Source: Streptomyces blattellae (GTDB taxonomy: Bacteria > Actinomycetota > Actinomycetes > Streptomycetales > Streptomycetaceae). Taken from it: DNA of 64,000 nt. How positions within the stretch are numbered: position 1 is the stretch's first letter; each line of letters starts with the position of its first letter. Under the pieces are notes generated by a model. The model saw nothing but the letters and a program-made list of their open reading frames with translations, was not told the DNA's origin and ran no database searches. The DNA lies in contig NZ_WJBG01000120.1 of the NCBI RefSeq assembly GCF_009709555.1, positions 102,523-166,522 on the forward strand, in the 5' to 3' direction. The position numbers and the translations under genes were made by a program. Below are positions 1 through 7,434 of the stretch, in pieces.

Positions 1-1312
1 CGATGATCTCGCGGTAGACCTCCAGCCGGCGCGCGGACTCCACGTCGATGTCGATGTCGGGCAGCACCAGACGGCGCTTGGACAGGAAGCGCTCCATCAG
101 CAGCCCGTGCTCGACGGGGTCGGCGTGGGCGATGCCGAGGAGATGGTTGACGAGGGAGCCGGCGCCGGAGCCACGCGCGGCGACCCGGATGCCCATCTTC
201 TTCACGTCGTCCACGACTTGAGCGACCGTCAGGAAGTAGGAGGCGAAGCCGTGGTGGGCGATGATGTCCAGTTCCTCGTGCACCCGCTCCCAGTAGGCAC
301 GCCGGTGGTCGTAGCCGTGCAGCACCATGCCGGCCGCCGCCCGGGAGGCCAGCGCGCGCTGTGCGGTGCGGCGGCCGGCGCCGACGAGGTGCGGTTCGGG
401 GAAGTGGACGGTGCCGATACCGAGGTCGTCCTCGGGGTCGACCAGGCACTCGGCGGCGGTGGCCTGGGTCTGCTCCAGCAGACGGAGTGCGGTGTCACGC
501 CGGAAGCCCGCGGCCTCGACGATCCGCTCGGCCGCTTTGCGCATGACGTCCGCGCCCTTGAGCCAGGCCTCCCCCGAGTCCAGTTCCTTGGCGGGGTCGA
601 CGGGGACGAGACGGCGGGCGGCGTCCAGGATGTCGGCGACCGGGCCGAGGCCGGGGTCGGCATAGCGGACGGCGTTGCTGAGCACGGGCCGGATCCGCTG
701 CTCGGCGGCGAAGCCGACGGTGCGGGCGGCCAGCCGCAGGGAGCCGGGGCCGGTGCCCGTGCGGCTGTGCCAGACGGCTTCGAGGCGCAGGGCATCGCCG
801 TAGGCATCCCGCCAGGGGCCGAGGAGTCTCGCCGCCCGGTCGGGGCGCCCGGCGGCGAGCGCGCGGCCGACCTCGGAGTCGGGGCCGAGCAGGACGGTCA
901 GGCCCTCGGCGGGGGCGGCGGACCGGGGCAGCAGCGGGGTGTCCTCGGCGGCGTGGGCGGCGGTGACGAGACGGCACAGGTCGGCCCAGCCACGGGCGCC
1001 GTCCCGGGCGAGGAAGGTCACCCGCGGTGTCGACTCGTCGATGAAGGCGCCGCCGCGGACCGGGGTACGGCGCTTTTGTCGACGTACGGACTCCAGTTCC
1101 TCCACCGCCAGGTTCACGCCGAACAGCGGACGGACCCCCGCTTTGGCGCAGGCCTTGGCAAAGCGGACCGTGCCGGCGAGGGAGTCGCGGTCGGTGAGGG
1201 CGAGGGCATCCATGTGCCGCTCGGAGGCACGCTCGGCCAACCGCTCCGGGTGCGAGGCGCCGTAGCGCAGGGAGAACCCGGAGACGGTGCGCAGATGCGT
1301 GAAACCCGGCAC
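1..1312 (-). CDS. dnaE: DnaE-family DNA polymerase III alpha subunit, N-terminal part (runs off left edge)
   Basis: About 437 codons of the N-terminus are visible; the rest lies beyond base 1. The protein begins with a PHP-type domain (LALTDRDSLAGTVRFAKA) and continues into the polymerase core, with SYFLTVAQVV, ARGSGAGSLVNHLLGI and the catalytic aspartate motif LPDIDIDV near the cut end. The first metal-binding histidine cluster of the PHP domain is degenerate (HLRTVS rather than HxH), as in non-replicative DnaE2/ImuC-type polymerases, so an error-prone translesion role is more likely than replication. The start is the GTG at 1310-1312, five bases after a GGGAGG ribosome-binding site; a second in-frame GTG two codons upstream has no spacing. 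It is transcribed away from the toxin patch. Family is firm; the DnaE2 assignment is inference. Confidence 0.8.
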   Translation of the reverse strand, partial: MPGFTHLRTVSGFSLRYGASHPERLAERASERHMDALALTDRDSLAGTVRFAKACAKAGVRPLFGVNLAVEELESVRRQKRRTPVRGGAFIDESTPRVTFLARDGARGWADLCRLVTAAHAAEDTPLLPRSAAPAEGLTVLLGPDSEVGRALAAGRPDRAARLLGPWRDAYGDALRLEAVWHSRTGTGPGSLRLAARTVGFAAEQRIRPVLSNAVRYADPGLGPVADILDAARRLVPVDPAKELDSGEAWLKGADVMRKAAERIVEAAGFRRDTALRLLEQTQATAAECLVDPEDDLGIGTVHFPEPHLVGAGRRTAQRALASRAAAGMVLHGYDHRRAYWERVHEELDIIAHHGFASYFLTVAQVVDDVKKMGIRVAARGSGAGSLVNHLLGIAHADPVEHGLLMERFLSKRRLVLPDIDIDVESARRLEVYREII

Positions 1313-1879
1313 ACGCACCTCCCGCACTCGCGAGCCCCGAACGACTCTCGAACATCAGTTCCCTAATCCCTCACCCCCACCATACCCCCATTCTCGAACG
1401 CATGTACGACCCTCGATCGGGCACGCCCTACCTGCGAAAACAGCCAGCGGCCCGGATGAACCGGACGACGAAGACGACCGGCAAGAGGCCGCGCAGCCAG
1501 TCCCGCGCGGCTGACGCAGGGCGGTGGTGTTGGTGACCACGTTGAGCGGCACCGCATAGTGCTCCGCCAGCACCTCGTGGGCGGGGAGCCGGGCGCCTTC
1601 ACTCGCTCAGGCCCCGGGCCCGTCGCGTGGTGGGGCACCTTTGTGGGCGAGTGTCTGCCGGAGCGCCCCTGGCCCAGAACTACCAGGAGGGCGTAGCCCC
1701 CGCCAGCACATAGTACGTGTGCGGGCCAGGCCGCTCCTACCTGCAAGTTTGCTGGTCAGCGGGTGATTTGACAGTCGCCGGATGTTCGTGCTCGCGCGCT
1801 GGAGTCTGCTGGTGTTGCCGTCACTACTGCCGTCAGCGGTCTACGCCGCCTGGGGAATTCCAGGAATTCCGAATGCGTG
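1313..1879. other. Intergenic stretch with possible GntR-like remnant
   Basis: No intact gene was recognised between the polymerase start and the XRE gene. The only protein-like signal is a short minus-strand GntR-like helix-turn-helix fragment at about 1504-1597, listed separately. Around 1814-1835 there is an imperfect doubled motif of the form GTTGCCGTCA-n-TGCCGTCA that resembles one at about 3543-3564. Confidence 0.4.
1504..1597 (-). pseudogene. Fragment resembling a GntR-type helix-turn-helix
   Basis: In one minus-strand frame this stretch reads GARLPAHEVLAEHYAVPL followed by NVVTNTTALRQ. That follows the GntR wing-helix pattern (G.rLPs..eLAe.ygV..nTv..Al). An in-frame stop lies four codons upstream and the similarity ends after about 31 residues, so at most this is the remnant of a regulator. 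The match is by eye only and could be chance in GC-rich DNA. Confidence 0.25.
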
Positions 1880-2116
1880 TCAAGCGGCTTCGTCGTGCGG
1901 GGTGAGGCTGATGGTCAGGTCGGCGCCGAGAGCCTGAGCCAGGCGGCGCAGGAGGGGAAGCGTGGGCACGGTCCCGCCGCCTTCGAAGCGGGAGATCTGC
2001 GGCTGCTTCATCCCGCACCGCTCGGCCAGTTCGGCCTGGGACAGCCCGAGCTCGATGCGCCGGTCGTGGACAAGTTGCCCGAGCTCACGGGCGAGCACGG
2101 AAGGCGGGTCCTGCAT
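1880..2116 (-). CDS. Small XRE-family helix-turn-helix protein (second antitoxin-like regulator)
   Basis: A 78-residue protein that is almost entirely one XRE/Cro-type helix-turn-helix (residues about 10-65). Key segments are LGLSQAELAERCGMKQPQIS (scaffold and recognition helices) and RFEGGGTVPTLPLLRRLAQA. It ends in a short hydrophobic strand (ADLTISLTP), the usual tail of HigA-type antitoxins. It starts 14 bases after the stop of the upstream XRE gene, so it is probably the third gene of a toxin-XRE-XRE operon. Expected role: DNA binding, either autoregulation or helping neutralise the toxin. Fold is firm; partnership is inferred from position. Confidence 0.8.
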   Translation of the reverse strand: MQDPPSVLARELGQLVHDRRIELGLSQAELAERCGMKQPQISRFEGGGTVPTLPLLRRLAQALGADLTISLTPHDEAA

Positions 2117-2130
2117 GGTTCCTCCCCGCC

Positions 2131-2469
2131 TCAGGCCGCTGGGGCGACGATGGTGACGGTGGGCTCGTCTCCGCCGGCGAGGTGCACGTCCACCGTGAGG
2201 TCCAGTGCGCGGGCCAGGCGCATGATGACCGCGATGGGCGGCAGCTCGGTGGCCGTCTCGATGCCTTCGATGTCCTCTACGCCGACGTGCATGCGCTCGG
2301 CAAGGTCGGCCTCGCTCAGGCCCAGTTGCTTACGCCGGTCGTAGACGGCCTTGCCCAACGTCATGGCGAGGCCGGCCTCTTCGTAGACCCGGTCGTACTC
2401 GGGGTCAGCGTCCAGGTGTTCGCCCAGCAGTTGGCGGTGGCGACGGGTCCTCCATTCGCTGTGGTTCAT
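2131..2469 (-). CDS. XRE-family antitoxin (HigA-like) paired with upstream toxin
   Basis: 112 residues with a helix-turn-helix in the C-terminal half (KQLGLSEADLAERMHVGVED, then LPPIAVIMRLARALDLTVDV) and an N-terminal extension of about 45 residues that could contact the toxin. Its ATG overlaps the toxin stop codon as ATGA, so translation is coupled and the pair has HigBA order (toxin first). The recognition helix is less canonical than that of the following XRE protein, which may mean the two divide toxin binding and operator binding. Family-level call is solid; the neutralising function is inferred from arrangement. Confidence 0.8.
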   Translation of the reverse strand: MNHSEWRTRRHRQLLGEHLDADPEYDRVYEEAGLAMTLGKAVYDRRKQLGLSEADLAERMHVGVEDIEGIETATELPPIAVIMRLARALDLTVDVHLAGGDEPTVTIVAPAA

Positions 2470-2849
2470 CGGTTCTCCTTGAGGTCGCGGCTGTAGAGGT
2501 CGTGTTCGGCGGCGGCTTCATGCTCTGCCTCGCACAATCGCTGTGCGGCGTGGGCGCGGTCCACTTCGGCCTGCTCGCGCATCTTGGTCTTGCGGAACAC
2601 GGTGAGCAGCACGACACGTCGGCCGGGCGCCAGCCAGTAGGTGATCCGCTGATGGGCATCACCCAGGCGGAAGCGCAGCTCGCGGAGCTTGCCGCCCAAG
2701 TGGCGGGAGTGCGGTTCGTCGAGCGTGGTGGGCTGCTCGGCCAGCAGGTCGGCGACGCGTTCGGCCTGCTTGTAGTGATGGGCGGGAATGTTCTCCAGCC
2801 ACAGCCGCACCTCCGGCTCGATCTCGATCGAGTACCGCTCGCTGTCCAT
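2466..2849 (-). CDS. RelE/HigB-superfamily toxin (phage Gp49-like)
   Basis: 127 residues with the HigB/Gp49 layout: an N-terminal helix-rich part (VRLWLENIPAHHYKQAERVA), then GGKLRELRFRLGDAHQRITYW, then a strand RRVVLLTVFRKTKM, which is the typical RelE-fold core ending in a basic catalytic surface. Family members usually cleave mRNA on the ribosome. The C-terminus is a longer charged helix rich in Ala, Glu and Arg. The start is the ATG at 2847-2849, although the frame stays open far upstream, because similarity begins there and a palindrome overlaps it. The longer reading would add about 150 residues of shadow-like composition. Activity is inferred from family. Confidence 0.8.
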   Translation of the reverse strand: MDSERYSIEIEPEVRLWLENIPAHHYKQAERVADLLAEQPTTLDEPHSRHLGGKLRELRFRLGDAHQRITYWLAPGRRVVLLTVFRKTKMREQAEVDRAHAAQRLCEAEHEAAAEHDLYSRDLKENR

Positions 2850-2867
2850 ATCGCTGATGATATATGG
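2846..2867. promoter_or_regulatory. Palindromic operator over the toxin start codon
   Basis: Inverted repeat CCATAT-N10-ATATGG, with an inner ATATC-N6-GATAT arrangement, in an AT-rich island within GC-rich DNA. It includes the toxin ATG. This is where HigBA-type complexes normally repress their own promoter, so it is a good candidate autoregulatory site for the XRE proteins. Confidence 0.6.
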
Positions 2868-3412
2868 CACGGGGTGCGAGAGCGCGACTTCGTAGTTCAG
2901 GTCGTGTGCCGTCGCCGCGATCGCAGCTACTCCAGCGTCGCGCACCCCCGTACTCCCCCTTCGTCCTGATGCCACGGCGCCGCCCGCAAACCAGCGGCAA
3001 CCGGCCGGGGCGGCGCAGGGCCGGCTTCTTTCGGCAGGATCGGGCCCGAGCGGGAGAGGCAGCGTGCGGCCGGGCTGGCGCGTCGCCCAGTCTGGCGGCG
3101 CGGGGGCCGGGCGGGAGGGGGCGGTCTGCCACGGGCGGCCGGGAGCTCGCTCCCCGCCTGAGGCGACGCCGGCCACCGCCTTCGGTGAGCCCGGCGAGGG
3201 ATGTTGAGGGTCGGCCCCCTGGCCGTCCCTGTGCCTGCGATCCGGCCGTAGGACGGTCGTAGGCGACAACTTGCTGTGCGACGCGCAAGGGCTCCACCCC
3301 CACAACATGCGCCTGACGGCACCAGGTTGGGCCCAGCTCGCGCCTGGGTCCGGCCGTCTACCGGCACCTCGCGCAGGCCTCGGCTGCTCGCCCGACGGCG
3401 CGTCGGTCGGCG

Positions 3413-3541
3413 ATGTTCGGCCGGTTCAGACGGGCGGACGCCGCCTTGAACCTCCAGCGCCAGGCCATCGACACTCTCGACACCGTCATCGGCCCGGCGG
3501 AAGCCCCCGACGACCCGCCCATCACAGCCGTCGTCCGCTGA
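3413..3541 (+). CDS. Small open frame or C-terminal remnant, 42 aa
   Basis: A 42-residue frame, from MFGRFRRADAALNLQRQ through an acidic/proline stretch to PPITAVVR, has protein-like composition (amphipathic helix, then acidic linker) unlike the surrounding shadow frames. The same frame continues upstream without an ATG to a stop at 3314-3316, so it may be the end of a lost longer gene. No ribosome-binding site is visible. A strong terminator follows 30 bases downstream, consistent with a real former 3' end. Function unknown. Confidence 0.3.
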   Translation: MFGRFRRADAALNLQRQAIDTLDTVIGPAEAPDDPPITAVVR

Positions 3542-3570
3542 CGTTGCCGTCATCGTTGCCGTCAAAAGCC

Positions 3571-3610
3571 AGGATGCCCCTTTCTCCGTCACCCGGGAAA
3601 GGGGCATCCT
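3571..3610 (+). terminator. Perfect 14-bp hairpin terminator
   Basis: AGGATGCCCCTTTC at 3571-3584 pairs exactly with 3597-3610 around a 12-base loop, followed by GTTTC. It closes the small plus-strand frame and may also act on the minus strand downstream of the immunity gene. Confidence 0.75.
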
Positions 3611-3641
3611 GTTTCACTCTACGAGAGCATCTATGGGCGAG

Positions 3642-3980
3642 TTAGCTTTCACCCAGGAATTGCAAGACTCCTTCGGGTCCGCCCGATTCGATAATCCCCT
3701 TGAAGGAATCCAACATCGCCGCCAGACCGCCCTCGGGAATTATCACGAGATCGGGGCACTGGAAATACACCCCTCCGGAGCATTCCCCAGTCTCCCGCCA
3801 GCGATTCATCACCTGCTCGATCGCGCGCAGCGTCATGAATGTGGCGCTCCATCGCGTCCCATCCGGAAGGCAGAGTTCTGCGTCGACGTTTTCGACAGAT
3901 TCCTTGTCGTCCTCTGCACCCAACATGAAGAGCGCACTGAACTGCTGGTTCTCTACACGGTAGAGAGGGTCACTGGCCAT
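3642..3980 (-). CDS. Putative immunity protein for the adjacent truncated toxin
   Basis: 112 residues, acidic, no signal peptide or membrane segment, and no family recognised. Visible segments include ENVDAELCLPDGTRWSATFM and CPDLVIIPEGGLAAMLDSFK, consistent with a mixed alpha/beta fold. Its ATG lies inside the last codons of the toxin fragment (11-nt overlap), giving the immediate toxin-then-immunity order typical of polymorphic toxin cassettes. The DNA here is visibly poorer in G+C than the flanking housekeeping genes, a sign of horizontal transfer. The immunity role rests on position, size and charge only. Confidence 0.55.
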   Translation of the reverse strand: MASDPLYRVENQQFSALFMLGAEDDKESVENVDAELCLPDGTRWSATFMTLRAIEQVMNRWRETGECSGGVYFQCPDLVIIPEGGLAAMLDSFKGIIESGGPEGVLQFLGES

Positions 3981-4986
3981 AGAGCTGATTCAGCCTCGCA
4001 ATCACCTTGGATTCGTTCGCCTTGTCAGATTCCCCCACGATCTGAATCCCGCCATCGACGTTCCGGAAGAACAGGCGACCGCCGTTCCTTCCTCGCGCAT
4101 AGGTGACATCCGTTCCAGCCAAAGCCCTGCTCCCAAGTCCCGGATTCATGTTTCCGCGAGACAGCTGCTGGAACAGGCTATCCAGATCCGCCTGAACCTT
4201 CTGATTCTTCCCTGCCTGGTCCGAGAGCACCGCGGGGTCCTCGGCGTCGGTCTCGCAGGAGGAGATCTCCCCGGAGAGCACACCGGGGCTGGTCGGCGGC
4301 GCCGGAACGCCGACGTAGTCCACGGACAGCACCGCGTCGTTCCTGAACCGCTTCCACGCCGAGGTGTTGGTCTCGTCGTGCGCCTTGAGCATCAGGGTCA
4401 GCCGGGAGAACTTGCCCGCCGCGAAACTCCGTACCGTCGAGGTCAGGTTCTCGTTGGTCTCGTCCGGGTTGTCGTTGAACTCGATCGGCGCGTCCGGTGA
4501 GTCCGGGTCGCACAGCGACCCACGGCCCGCCGACACATTACGGTCGACCATCAGATCGAGGTGTTTCGGCCTTGAGGACCACGTCGTGGACGACGAGATG
4601 TTGTTCGTGCGCACCAGATCCACTACGCGCGGATCGCACTGGAACGCCCACGGCTCCGTCACCCGGAAGGTCGCGTCCACCACCCGCTTGCCCTTGAGGC
4701 TGGCCGGAGAGAACTCGAAATACAGCCGCTGCACATACCCCGGGCCGCAGTAGTAGCCGTTCCAGGTACCGCACTTGCCCACGCCCCTGCCCAGGCCGTC
4801 CTCGGCGTTGCTCCAGCCGTACGACTCATAGCCGTCACTGCGCAGCAGAGTGCGCTCCGACTCGTTCCAGGTGACGGTCGGGTCGATGTAGAGCGGGAAC
4901 GCGGAGGTGTCGGTCCCGGACAGCATGGCCGCGTCCGGGACCACGGTCAGCGTGTCCTCAGTGACCTCCACATCCATGGTGGCCAC
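3970..4986 (-). pseudogene. C-terminal fragment of a LamG-type polymorphic toxin with RelE-like toxin tip
   Basis: 338 codons remain of what is normally a protein of well over a thousand residues. The first ~230 residues match the conserved middle region of large Streptomyces secreted LamG/RHS-associated proteins (VTWNESERTLLRSDGYESYG, KCGTWNGYYCGPGYVQRLYF). The last ~75 residues form a compact module (LSRGNMNPGLGSRALAGTDV, then GRLFFRNVDGGIQIVGESDK, then a KVIARLNQLY helix) resembling RelE-fold cytotoxin tips. The reading frame is closed by a TGA about 60 bases upstream of the first ATG, beside the terminator of the neighbouring protease gene, so the secretion signal and N-terminus are gone. 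It may persist as a silent donor cassette. The toxin-fold call is by eye. Confidence 0.6.
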
Positions 4987-5019
4987 GGTGTCGGCCGGTC
5001 CGCCCCCGACCGCACGCGA

Positions 5020-5051
5020 AAGTCCCGCCCCTCACACACGGGGCGGGACTT
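5020..5051 (-). terminator. Terminator of the streptogrisin-like protease gene
   Basis: AAGTCCCGCCCC (5020-5031) pairs perfectly with 5040-5051 over an 8-base loop, 22 bases after the protease stop codon on the minus strand. It also marks the junction where the truncated toxin fragment begins. Confidence 0.8.
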
Positions 5052-5072
5052 CACGGAGAAGCGACGAAACCG

Positions 5073-6155
5073 TCAGCCGATTTCCGTGCCCGTGGCGGAC
5101 AACGCCTCGGTGACCGGCTGGAAGAAGGTCTCGCCGCCGGAGGTGCAGTCGCCGCTGCCGCCGGAGGTGAGGCCGATCGCCTGGTCGCCGGAGAACAGGG
5201 AGCCGCCGCTGTCGCCGGGCTCGGCGCAGACGTCGGTCTGGATCAGGCCGTTGACGATGTCGCCGTTGCCGTAGTTCACGGTGGCGTCCAGGCCGGTGAC
5301 CGTGCCGTCGTGCACCTGGGTCGTCGAGCCGCTGCGGGTGACCTCCATGCCGACGGTCGCCTCGGAGGCACCGGCGATGGCCTGCGAGGAGCCGTTGTAG
5401 AGGTTGACCTCGCTCGGGTGCTCGACGTCGCCGGTGTACTTGACCAGGCCGTAGTCGTTGTCCGGGAAGCTGGAGACATCGTTGGTGCCCAGCTCGTTGC
5501 CGTCCGAGTCCTGCCAGTTCGTGATGGCATCGGTGCAGTGACCGGCGGTCAGGAAGTACGGCTCGCCGTCCTTGACCACGTTGAAGCCGAGCGAGCAGCG
5601 CCCGCCATCACCGGTGATGGCGTCGCCACCCGCGATGAAGGGCTTGAACTCTCCCTCGGTGCGCTTGAGTTCGGCCGTGCCGCCGAGCCCGTCGACGACC
5701 TTGGTCAGCTGGGCCAGCTCGGCCTTGGAGACCGTGCGGTCGGCGGTGACGACGACCTTGTTGGTGGCCGGGTCGGTCATCCAGGACGTACCGGGGATGG
5801 TCGCGTCCTGCTTCAGGGTGGCCCGGGCGCTGTTGAGTTCGGCGAGGGAGTTCGCCACGACTCTGGCCTCGGCGCCGGCTTCCTCGACGGTCTGAGCGGC
5901 GGCCTCGTCGAGCACGTTGACGACGAGGTTCTGCTTTCGCGCGTCGTAGTAGGTGCCGGCCGCGTCGGTGCCGAGTTCCTTGCCCAGCGTCGAGGCGAGC
6001 TTTCCGGCCGCCGTTACCGAGAGGGTCCCGGGCGCGGAGCCCTCCGTACTTTCGCTGGCGTTCGCAGTCTGCAAGGTGACACCCGCGGCGACGAGTGCGG
6101 CGATGCCCGCACCTGCCACGACTGTCCGCCGCCTGGGTATGCGTCGGTGCTTCAA
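5073..6155 (-). CDS. Secreted chymotrypsin-like serine protease (S1 alpha-lytic/streptogrisin group)
   Basis: 360 residues. The N-terminus is a signal peptide with an arginine-rich start ([14 protein letters not shown]) and Ala-rich core to about residue 33. A pro-region of ~140 residues follows, then the catalytic domain beginning near [20 protein letters not shown]. The catalytic triad is visible as His206 (FLTAGHCTD), Asp234 (PDNDYGLV) and Ser316 (GDSGGSL), with cysteine pairs 187/207 and 310/337. The start is TTG at 6153-6155, seven bases after GGAGG; the frame remains open upstream but composition becomes shadow-like. The family digests extracellular protein and needs its pro-region for folding. 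A perfect terminator follows. Confidence 0.9.
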   Translation of the reverse strand: MKHRRIPRRRTVVAGAGIAALVAAGVTLQTANASESTEGSAPGTLSVTAAGKLASTLGKELGTDAAGTYYDARKQNLVVNVLDEAAAQTVEEAGAEARVVANSLAELNSARATLKQDATIPGTSWMTDPATNKVVVTADRTVSKAELAQLTKVVDGLGGTAELKRTEGEFKPFIAGGDAITGDGGRCSLGFNVVKDGEPYFLTAGHCTDAITNWQDSDGNELGTNDVSSFPDNDYGLVKYTGDVEHPSEVNLYNGSSQAIAGASEATVGMEVTRSGSTTQVHDGTVTGLDATVNYGNGDIVNGLIQTDVCAEPGDSGGSLFSGDQAIGLTSGGSGDCTSGGETFFQPVTEALSATGTEIG

Positions 6156-6430
6156 CTCACGTCCTCCTGTGGGGGGTCGGCCCGAAAGGCTGTGGGGGCC
6201 TCGCGAACCGGAAGGCATACGGCGCGGTGGACGGCGTACAACAAAAGCCGTGTCCGTACCGGTTGAACGACGTTCACTATCCCGAGACTCACAGGGGGCA
6301 CACAAGGTCGACTTCCGGACGCGCGTAGAACGCGGTTGCGCGCCCCCTCGCTTTGACCGTGCACAGTCACGACACGCATCTTCGCGCTGCAAACACTGCG
6401 CGCGAGTGACTCATCACGATGGGGTGAGGT

Positions 6431-7345
6431 CTACTCCTGTCTTGAATTCGACCCTTGCCGATCCGGATCCAAGCGGGATGCGGCGAGCGGCAGTTGCTCC
6501 TGCGCCGGTTGTGGGGCCACCGCCGCCGGAGCCACTGCCGGGGCCACCGCCGGAGCCACAGGAGCCGCAGGAGCAACCGGCGCCTGGCCCGGCGCCTTCT
6601 CCAAGAAGCGCAGCAGCTCCACCGGAATGGGCAGCACGAGCGTCGAGTTCTTCTCGGCGGCGACCGCCATCACCGTCTGGAGCAGCCGCAGTTGCAGGGC
6701 GGAGGGCGTGTCCGCCATCTGCTCGGCGGCCTCCGCGAGCTTCTTCGACGCCTGGAGCTCGGCGTCCGCGTTGATGACGCGGGCCCGCCGCTCCCGGTCG
6801 GCCTCCGCCTGCCGGGCCATGGAACGCTTCATGGTCTCGGGCAGCGACACGTCCTTGATCTCGACGCGGTCGATCTGCACGCCCCAGCCGATCGCCGGGC
6901 TGTCGATCATCAACTCCAGGCCCTGGTTGAGCTTTTCGCGGCTGGACAGCAGATCGTCCAGATCGCTCTTGCCGATGATGGAGCGCAGCGAGGTCTGGGC
7001 CATCTGCGAGACCGCGAAGCGGTAGTCCTCGACCTTCACGACGGCGTCCGACGCGTCGACGACCTTGAAGTAGACCACGGCGTCCACCCGCACCGTGACG
7101 TTGTCCCGGGTGATGCCCTCCTGCGCCGGCACGGGCATCGTCACGATCTGCATGTTGACCTTGCGGAGCTTGTCCACGCCGGGAATGATCATCGTCAACC
7201 CGGGTCCGCGCACATCGGACTTCAGCCTGCCGAGCCGGAACACCACACCGCGTTCGTACTGTTTGACGACCCGCGCCGCCGACAGCACGTACACCACTCC
7301 GACAGACGCGAGCGAGACGCCCGCCGCCACCAGCTCCTCGACCAT
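6431..7345 (-). CDS. SPFH/stomatin (slipin)-like membrane protein
   Basis: 304 residues. One N-terminal membrane anchor (VSLASVGVVYVLSAARVVKQ) precedes the SPFH/band-7 domain (YERGVVFRLGRL, PGLTMIIPGVDKL, VTVRVDAVVYFKVVDA, WGVQIDRVEIKDVSLPETMK). A coiled-coil segment rich in Ala, Glu and Arg follows (about 200-235), then a Pro/Ala-rich tail with VAPAVAP repeats. Such proteins form oligomeric rings on the inner membrane; many sit beside NfeD proteases, but no nfeD gene is present here. The ATG at 7343-7345 puts the anchor at the N-terminus; the upstream open frame is non-coding in character. Divergent from the hydrolase gene. Confidence 0.85.
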   Translation of the reverse strand: MVEELVAAGVSLASVGVVYVLSAARVVKQYERGVVFRLGRLKSDVRGPGLTMIIPGVDKLRKVNMQIVTMPVPAQEGITRDNVTVRVDAVVYFKVVDASDAVVKVEDYRFAVSQMAQTSLRSIIGKSDLDDLLSSREKLNQGLELMIDSPAIGWGVQIDRVEIKDVSLPETMKRSMARQAEADRERRARVINADAELQASKKLAEAAEQMADTPSALQLRLLQTVMAVAAEKNSTLVLPIPVELLRFLEKAPGQAPVAPAAPVAPAVAPAVAPAAVAPQPAQEQLPLAASRLDPDRQGSNSRQE

Positions 7346-7434
7346 CACGGCCCCCCAGGGTCCGAATCGGGCGCACAGGGTGTGTACTTCGACGGTAACT
7401 CCGGGGGCTCGCGTTGGGGAGACGGAGGACACAG

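Larger units (their letters stand above)
2868..3640. other. Mostly gene-free stretch upstream of the toxin operon
   Basis: About 770 bases with open frames on both strands but no convincing protein apart from a small plus-strand open frame at 3413-3541. It contains the perfect-stem terminator at 3571-3610. The frames opposite the toxin gene are arginine/proline-rich shadows. This could be the decayed remains of genes replaced by the accessory patch. Confidence 0.4.

Noticed and set aside
2850..3308. N-terminal extension of the toxin frame
   Set aside because: The added sequence is Arg/Pro-rich with no similarity to the family, and the operator palindrome marks the true start.
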